The position numbers were made by a program, and so were the translations under genes. The notes under the pieces were generated by a model that was given only the letters and a program-made list of their open reading frames with translations, did no database searches and was not told the DNA's origin. Below are positions 23,932-31,024 of a stretch of 31,024 nucleotides of DNA, piece by piece. The stretch lies in contig CAJNOQ010001488.1 of assembly GCA_905250885.1 (NCBI GenBank), positions 1 to 31,024 of the forward strand, in the 5' to 3' direction. This DNA comes from Didymodactylos carnosus (lineage: Eukaryota > Rotifera > Eurotatoria > Philodinida > Philodinidae). Position 1 is the first letter of the stretch. Every line of letters begins with the position of its first letter.

Positions 23932-26521
23932 TGCTTACTCAACCACAAACACTTGTCAATCGAAATCAAGTGAATCGTGAATGCCTTTATGCATGGTATC
24001 CAGAAGTTGTCGATAGAAATCAACCCACACCTGATGCACGAGACATTTATGTAAACAATGGAATAAATAAAAATTTAATAAAAAATGGTATGTATCATCG
24101 ATCACTTTTTTTGTTTTTTTCTCTCCATAATATTGAGATACTGCTGTGCTTATAATCGAAATTTTCAAAAAGAACAAAAAGAGTTTCTTTTTTTATGTAT
24201 TCAATTTAAAAATTACTTTTTTGTTTAGACATTGAGTGTATCAAACGTTATGAGCAGAGTGTTGCTCCAAGTGAACAAATATATCGCTCCACAGAAACGA
24301 TAGATGAAGCATTAAAAACTCCGTGGGCATTACATTACGAAGTGAAACGACGACCAGCAACACCAAATATTCCATCAAATGATAAAAATACTGAAAGTAA
24401 GTATAATCTATGGCTAGCATGCCATTTACCATTTTCAATTTGATCCTTTTTTTTAATATTTTAGTGAATACGTTAACCGGACCACCGCGACGACTAAAAA
24501 GTGCACCATTAATGCGTATAATGCAACCCACACCAGTTCTAAATATTCCTCAACCAAGAAATTTGGGCATATTTCAACAATTACACGAACAACATCGACA
24601 TGTAAAATCTTCGAGATCATCTTCGGCCAAAGCCCGTCTGAATACTTCTACTAATAGCTGTCAAGATAGTACTCATAAAGAACAATCAATAGTTCGTCGA
24701 GAAACAAAATCGGCTCATGTAAGCAGAAGTCAATCTTTTAAACCTCAAACTGGTGGAAAACTATCCGATAGTGAAATAGAAACGGTTTTAACGAAGGTAT
24801 ATGGCAGACCAGTAAATCAACCAGTACCACCACCAACTTATGAACTTATTGTCAAACAAATTGATCCTCCTCCATCTTCTGTACCACAGCCAGTTTATAC
24901 TTATACCAAAGCGAATTCATGGTGTGGTGAATTATCCCAAGAGAAGGAGAATGGCAATGTTGAAACACGAAGTCTGATTAGTGAAATTCCACTAAATCCA
25001 CATTACATACATCGTTCTGGTGTGATAGCCATTCCAAATACGGATAAGAAGCCAGTTATTCAAACAATAAATTCGAATGACAACAAAAATCTCAAACGAC
25101 GTTTTAGAATGCGAAAACTAAAGAGCCGCGATGACAAACGACATACACTCAATGAACCATTATTAGCTCTAACACCAATGTATAATGGAAATTATTCAAT
25201 GATTGAACCAAAAAAAGTTGATAACATTAATAATACGTTTTCAGTAGAAGTAGGAGGCGTCAAATTAATATATGATCCAGATATACGATTAGATGATCCA
25301 TCGCCTCAAATGACCAAGTATCTTGTTGATGGTAGATTGTATCTTATTAAAAATCAACGATACAACTTTATTGATAATGTAGATGCTAAAGAGATGGAAA
25401 AATATAATGAAAATTTAAAGTAAGCTACTAGCAAAATTTAAATCTTAAATCACAATTGGAATTTTTATATCGCGATGACTCTTATATTGATTTCTCTTGA
25501 GACGAATTTCTATAACGTCAGTAGCCTTCTTAGATTAGTATCAGAATCTTATGCGATAGAATTTACTAATTATTCATGTAAGATACGTGATGCGTATTAT
25601 GTGACCTTATGTTCTAATCTGTGAAAATTTGTCACAAACAGTAAAAGAAACGAATACACTATACGCTAGATTTCTTGGAATAGTTCATGCGATTGTTCTG
25701 TGACTTCCGAAAAAATGTTTTACAGTGAATACGCATCACGTTCAAGTAATAGAGACGCTCGCTATAGTGTAATTTTAAATAGCAAAAGATCGTCTTAGGT
25801 AATCAAAAATGATATAACTCAGGAAACACCCATCATTTGTTGACAATTTTTAAAAGAATGTTTTTTTGCACTTAAAGGAACGTTTCATCACTGTCGCAGT
25901 ATATTAGACAATGCCAGTTTTTAATTAGTTATCCCTAAAATGTGTTTTATTTGGTCTCAGTTAGGCGTCCTATGGGCATGATAATATTTTCAGTATATCA
26001 GATTTATTTTCTATAAACAAGCTTCCATACGAACAAGACAATTTCTGAGTTTTCAAAAGAGATCATATGTTACTTATATACTTGTTGGGTCTAGCAAAAT
26101 ATATAGGTAATTAATTTGTAAACAAAATGATTTACTTACTATTTTTTGGAGTGATGCTTACGCATTTTCTCGTTAGTTGCTATGAGAAAGATCAGACAGG
26201 ACAACTGATTTAAAATCGAATATAATCTGAGTAAGATTAATTTCTTTTTTTTTTTATCATCTTAGACTTAACGAACGTCCGAAATATTATCAGACTATTC
26301 CAATTGAAAAATTTAAATTATCCACTCCGCCTCCCGAGTTACATTACAATGCCACCGAAACATACTTTTATAATACGGTACCAAAACAGCCGCAACGTTA
26401 TGTCGTTTCTCCCGACTGGATATCTGAAGATCTTAATGTACATAAAATTTCATTAAAAAAGCGTCCACAAACTAGTACTACACCGGCTCTTTATCGACGA
26501 GATATTGCACTAGCATATTAA
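23931..26521 (+). CDS. Unrecognised 511-aa polar protein
   Basis: Four exons with matching phases: 23931-24087, 24229-24396, 24465-25419, 26266-26521. Donors are GTATGT, GTAAGT and GTAAGC; acceptors are TTTAG, TTTAG and CTTAG. The start ATG follows an acceptor (TTCTTCTAG, ending 23899) by 31 bp. An earlier start in an upstream exon is possible, because the frame stays open through the acceptor. The product has no membrane segment or known domain. It is basic and proline-rich, with a PPTY motif at residues 231-234 (WW-domain ligand type), a basic cluster at 318-334, and an ordered-looking block at 394-410 (YLVDGRLYLIKNQRYNF). It is Tyr- and Pro-rich towards the end (YYQTIP, YFYNTVPKQPQRYVV). 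AATAAA at 26561-26566 follows the stop by 40 bp. Convergent with the GPCR gene. Confidence 0.8.
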
Positions 26522-26560
26522 CCGTGATATGAGAAAAAAAAGAGATAGTGTATTGAAAGT

Positions 26561-26566
26561 AATAAA
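26561..26566 (+). terminator. Poly(A) signal of the 511-aa gene
   Basis: Canonical AATAAA 40 bp after the stop codon, followed by A-rich and then T-rich runs. Confidence 0.65.
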
Positions 26567-26788
26567 AGAAAAAAAAACACCTAGTAATGTTCACGTTTTT
26601 TTTTTTTTACATTACAGTAGTGTTTATAAATAACCGGTGAGAAGTTTTGGAATATAATTGATTACGAATATAGACTAACAAAAAGTTTTTAATAGATCAT
26701 TTTGACATCTGAGTTTCTATATAAATAAGTGATGAATGATTTATCCATCTGACTATAAATGTTATGAAAAATGACTTAAGTAGATTCA

Positions 26789-26904
26789 TTGTAAAGTAGT
26801 AGAATTGATTGTTTTTGACAAATCTAGCTATCAAACAAAAATTATATGAACCTAATAAGAAAAGAAAAACAAAATCACGGAAGAATAAATAACAAAGCAA
26901 AAAA
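26789..26904. repeat. Left copy of a perfect 116-bp inverted duplication
   Basis: Identical, in reverse complement, to 29249-29364. Lies in the spacer between the 511-aa gene and the GPCR. The partner ends exactly at the ambiguous base at 29365. Confidence 0.9.
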
Positions 26905-26981
26905 AAAAAAAAGAAAGACATAAAAAATAATGAACCGGTTTTGGTGAAGATTGATGCTTATATTTCTGTTTGATAAGTATA

Positions 26982-29086
26982 TTAAACAATATTTCCTAAA
27001 CTATATTTATTATCATCTCCTGTCTTATCTATATTTTTGTCATCTTGCACTATTATCATTCTTGTTCTTGCTTTTTCTCTACCATGACCATCGTTTCCAA
27101 TAATATTATTATCTTGTTGTCTCACTACTAATAATTGATGGTAATTATGATTGGTATTATTTGATGATATAATATGTGTCGTATTTGTATTACTAAACTG
27201 TTGTTGTTGTTGTTGTGATATTGATATCTTTTTTTTATTTTGTATTTTATTATTAACATCTGATCTCATTTCATACAATCTCCATTGTTCAAAACAATCG
27301 CAACGACAACGCATTTTTTCCACTAATACTTTTCGAAAACTTCGTCGAGATATAACATAGAGAAAAAAATATGTACTATAATTGAGTAAATGAAGTACTT
27401 CGGATATTAATTTAGCTGATTCAACAAATGGTGTTGGAGTTTTACCACGAACTCGTATAACACAAATATAACACCATAAAATAAAATAGGGAAAATTTAA
27501 TATACCAAATGTAACTGATATAACAACAAGCATCCATGTTACTTTATCGTTTTCTAATTGATTTTTAACAATACTTTGATAATATTCATTTTCAGCTGCA
27601 TTACTTTTATTTAATTTACTATTTCGTGCAAGTATTGTTGATGTAGCAGCATCTAATTGTGCTTCTTCATATTGTAAATTTTTATTTTTTTTTCGTATAT
27701 TTGCTGCTTTTAACAATTGTCGAACAATTAGAATATTAACGATACATACGATTAATATGGGAAATGTTAACGTTAAATTACCGTAAATAATTGTTAAATA
27801 AAGATAAATTAAATTATATTTTTTCATAATATCACATTCGGAATTTTGATGATTTTGTTCGCTAGGAATCACATCCGACATAATAAACGAATAGAATGGT
27901 ACGAGAAAAGACATGATTAAAATAAATAAGCAAACACGTTTGGCACAACGAGGCGTACATAATATAGATGTATGCAATGGAAAATGAACGACAATCAAAC
28001 GTTCTAATGTAAATGCAACAACAATCCAATGGGCAGCAAATCTTAGAGTATGCCGCAAATAAGTTGACGCTAAAAAAAGGAAAAAAGAAAATTCACTGTT
28101 ATTTTAGTATTTAAATAAATATCTCTATAGAAATCTGGAAAAATTTAACTGAAATCTTCAGCAGACATGTACCAATACTTATCGGTTGCAATTCTGTGGA
28201 TTTCTTTTTTCATTTAACGTAAAATAATCTTCTAAAACTTGTTTAATTATTAGATTTTATGGAGGTAACATTTTTTTAGGAATCGGGAATATCAGTTTAT
28301 GGCTCTGTGTCAAGAATCGATCAAGATAAAGAGTTCCATCATGTCTTAATCTTTAGAAAAAATGTTTGTTTTATAAAACTAAATCGTTAAAAACTTTAAT
28401 GTATTACACTTTGTAATCAATCTGATTGGAGAAAAAGAATTATACCGGTAAAGGTCGATGCATAGTTAATCTCCAGTTCAGTTAAACTACTTTAACAGAA
28501 TAATTGACTATTTTTCTATAAACTATTAAATTTATCGAAAATTTTTTATTTTTTTCTTCGTCAATTGAAATACATGTCAAATATCAGAACATTTAAAGTG
28601 ATTTTCTACACAAACGAGTATGAGAAGATGTACTTATATTAAAAAAAAAAAAAAAATGAGATATTAAATATATCTTTTTTCATACTTACTTTTACATAAT
28701 AATTTACTTAAATCAACAAGATTTAACGGTAAATCAACTTCAAAATCATTTACAATTGATCTTAATATTTCATCACAGAAAAAATTAAATAATAATAGAA
28801 CTACAACAAAACTCATTGTAATTAAATATTCATTTGATGAATTACGACGAATTTTTGTTGATGAAAATACTTTAATTGATAATATACTACCAATCATACC
28901 GATAATAATTAAAAATATACTAGCATAAAATCGAAATAATTTACACGCATTTTTTAATTGTTCACCAAAAGATATTTTAACAATATGATTATAATTAGTA
29001 ATTGTTGTTGTCGTATATATATTAATTGTTGATGTAATTTCAGGAAATAGAGTTGTTGTTGTTGTTAAATTTTTATTCCAATTCAT
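26982..29086 (-). CDS. Rhodopsin-like (class A) G-protein-coupled receptor, peptide-receptor type
   Basis: Two exons, 29086-28690 and 28069-26982, joined A+CG (GTAAGT donor, T-rich TTTAG acceptor), 494 aa. Seven membrane segments at about 53-76, 87-111, 133-155, 178-198, 219-247, 309-337 and 351-371. Cys131 before helix 3 and Cys211 in loop 2 are placed for the standard disulphide. ERL (155-157) stands for DRY, and Pro326 marks helix 6. Helix 7 ends LNYSTYFFLYV, followed by RRSFRKVL (helix 8), resembling invertebrate FMRFamide-type peptide receptors. The extracellular start is Thr-rich with N-glycosylation sites (NLT at 6-8). The C-terminal tail of about 110 residues is disordered with a Q6 run. 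Oddities: the helix-1 GN, helix-2 Asp and NPxxY motifs are not conserved. The ligand cannot be told. Confidence 0.88.
28070..28689 (-). other. 620-bp intron of the GPCR gene
   Basis: GTAAGT at its 5' side and TTTTTTTAG at its 3' side on the minus strand. Contains A/T runs including an A-run at 28641-28655. No coding content. Confidence 0.8.
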
Positions 29087-29248
29087 ATTAAATTTTATTA
29101 TCAGTTATAAATTTGACTACATATATAAAGGTTAACTAAAAGTAAAAATTTGTTATCAAATGTAATTTTAAACTGTCTATAACAGACACATTAATGTTAA
29201 TATAGACTAAAACTAAAATATATTTTTCTTTTTTCGTTCGCATTTTTC

Positions 29249-29364
29249 TTTTTTGCTTTGTTATTTATTCTTCCGTGATTTTGTTTTTCTTTTCTTATTA
29301 GGTTCATATAATTTTTGTTTGATAGCTAGATTTGTCAAAAACAATCAATTCTACTACTTTACAA
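29249..29364. repeat. Right copy of the 116-bp inverted duplication
   Basis: Perfect reverse complement of 26789-26904. It stops immediately before an N at 29365, after which unrelated sequence (a G run, then A-rich DNA) begins. Confidence 0.9.
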
Positions 29365-29365
29365 N
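29365..29365. other. Ambiguous base (N), probable contig join
   Basis: The only N in the window, set between the end of an inverted duplication and GGGGGGTTCAC. Sequence order across this point should not be trusted. Confidence 0.85.
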
Positions 29366-31024
29366 GGGGGGTTCACAAATAAAAAAATATTAAAATAAAA
29401 AAAAAAAAAAAATGGCAGATGGATAAAACTTATGGACTTCCTTTTGACTAAGCCTATGGTGAGTTTATTTTATCCATTAAATCTTCATTAATCGAATAAC
29501 TATCATAGAGATTTCCTTATTTTCTGTTCGCATAAAAAAAAGATCTATAGTATCGTTGAAAACGAACTGTTTTTTATTTTTTTTTATGAATAAAAATGTA
29601 TATACGTATAGAATGATGAAACGGATTTATATTTTAACTGTCGATTAACGACTTTTCTTGTTTATTTTGTGTTCTATGTAGAAAAATGAGTTAACTAACA
29701 TCGTGCACAACATATTTAACTTATAAACTAATCAATCTTTGGAGTCATGCAATTCTACATTGAAACAATCATAAATTATCATTTGATATCTGAATATAGA
29801 TAGGACTCGATTAATTGAAAACTGATGTGACGAATAAATATATCATATGGTTTTAATGTTCTTTCAATATACTGATATATTTCAATATGGTGATGATCGT
29901 TTTATTCAGAAAATACTCACTGAATATAAAAGAAAATTGTTGAACTGAATTTGTTCATTCATATTGTAGATATATTAATCAAATCTAAAGACGTTGAAGA
30001 TCATTATTCTGTACGCTGTTAGCCTTATCAACTCACTAGCAACTTTTCTTTTTTTTACAAATTATATTAGCTTCAATGATGTTTTTCAAGGTTGATGCTA
30101 TAATAACGACTTTTTTTTTGTTTGTGCTCAAATAACCCTTCATTCATTCTTATTGTAACAAGAAAAAATAAAACGTCTCTCACATTTATCATTTAACAAT
30201 AAATCGGAGTTGAAACTTAAAGATGTGGAAAATAATCCATAGAAAACATGTCTTTTTTTTTACTTTCCTTAAACGTTTTACTTTCTAGCCTACAGCTAGC
30301 TGTTCGCAAATTTTTATATGACTTGACAAAATGTATATCAATCACGTAGAAAAAAAATTAGTGCACGGAAATACAAAACTTCTTTTTCTGAAATTAATTT
30401 CATCAGAAATACAGATCTACTCTAGTAACACGTAAACGTAACAACAATAAAACTATTGCTCGAAAATTCAAGAATAAAACAATTCATAAAGTATTACAGC
30501 GTTTTTGGCAGTGGTTATTAGGGCTAAAAAGAAGAAACATCAAGCTATGTCATTCATTCACTCAATTATAATACGTCTTATATTACTAAAACCTTGTGTC
30601 AAACGTACATATGCTATTTTGTTCTCGATAATATATTATTTTATTCAAACAACATTTCGTGTCCTTGAGAATTCTCAACGAAATAATAGCGGTCTTCATA
30701 TTTGTTGATAAATTCTTTTTATCTGTGATAGTCTAGACTTTTAATTGACTTTTTAAAGGATTCACAATTAATTTCTGTACAAGAATACATTACAAATTTT
30801 TGTTTGAAATGTAAAACGTGAAAAATTCAAATGAAAAATCATTCAAAACTATAAAATGGAAGAAAAAATATTGTTCTCATACAAGATTTGATTTTTCTTA
30901 ATCTTTATGGTTCGATAATCAATTCATCCTTAAAAGCTGATTCAATTATACAGTTTTATCAGAATTGAATCATACTCTAAAGCAGGTCGGAAAAAACTAA
31001 AAGTGACTTTTTCACATAAAGTTT
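29366..31024. other. AT-rich stretch, no gene seen
   Basis: Contains an A16-type run near 29398-29413 and scattered T runs. A 67-codon plus frame at 30505-30708 is hydrophobic and basic without a recognisable motif and has no supporting splice or poly(A) context. Nothing else can be supported. Confidence 0.5.

Noticed and set aside
24241..24531. 96-codon minus-strand frame
   Set aside because: Antisense to exons 2-3 of the 511-aa gene, whose exon phases are fully consistent.
27151..27360. 69-codon plus-strand frame with a Cys run
   Set aside because: Antisense shadow of the poly-Gln-encoding tail of the GPCR.
30505..30708. 67-codon plus-strand frame
   Set aside because: No ATG context, domain, splice signals or poly(A) support; composition typical of AT-rich chance frames.

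Overview
This is a fragment of an AT-rich animal nuclear genome. Genes are split by GT-AG introns that are either very short (55-70 bp) or about 0.5-1 kb long. The sequence holds an Ovo-type zinc-finger gene and a rhodopsin-type GPCR, both metazoan families, and is littered with decayed LINEs, a hAT relic and long fold-back (inverted-repeat) elements. The gene style (tiny introns, T/N/Q-rich low-complexity protein tails, many retroelement ruins) is most like a bdelloid rotifer. That assignment is inference from style, not from a marker gene.

Layout. 1-1110: remnant of a LINE (minus), endonuclease end. 2720-3420: hAT transposon relic with inverted termini around a leftover dimerisation domain (minus). 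3420-7758: long AT-rich stretch with no convincing gene. 7759-11008: five-exon ovo/OVOL homologue (plus), 401 aa, with a fold-back element inside its third intron. 11677-11886: very small coiled-coil-like gene (minus). 12401-12901: 3' part of an unrecognised gene (plus). 13431-14351: fold-back element. 14500-16837: four-exon unrecognised basic, disordered protein (plus, 563 aa). 16997-18221: large fold-back element. 18240-21095: nearly full-length but broken LINE (minus). 21600-22500: fold-back element bracketed by AAGATCTTA-rich DNA. 23931-26521: four-exon unrecognised 511-aa protein (plus). 26982-29086: two-exon peptide-type GPCR (minus), tail to tail with the previous gene. 29365: an ambiguous base next to a perfect 116-bp inverted copy of 26789-26904, probably marking an assembly join. 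29366-31024: no gene seen.

The host genes show no shared pathway. An epidermal/germline-type transcription factor, a GPCR and several lineage-specific proteins lie side by side, as is normal in an animal genome. The most distinctive feature is the density of long inverted repeats: four fold-back elements plus the hAT relic's inverted termini, within about 20 kb. All gene models were assembled by hand: splice sites were chosen so that GT/AG signals and reading phase agree on both sides of each intron.
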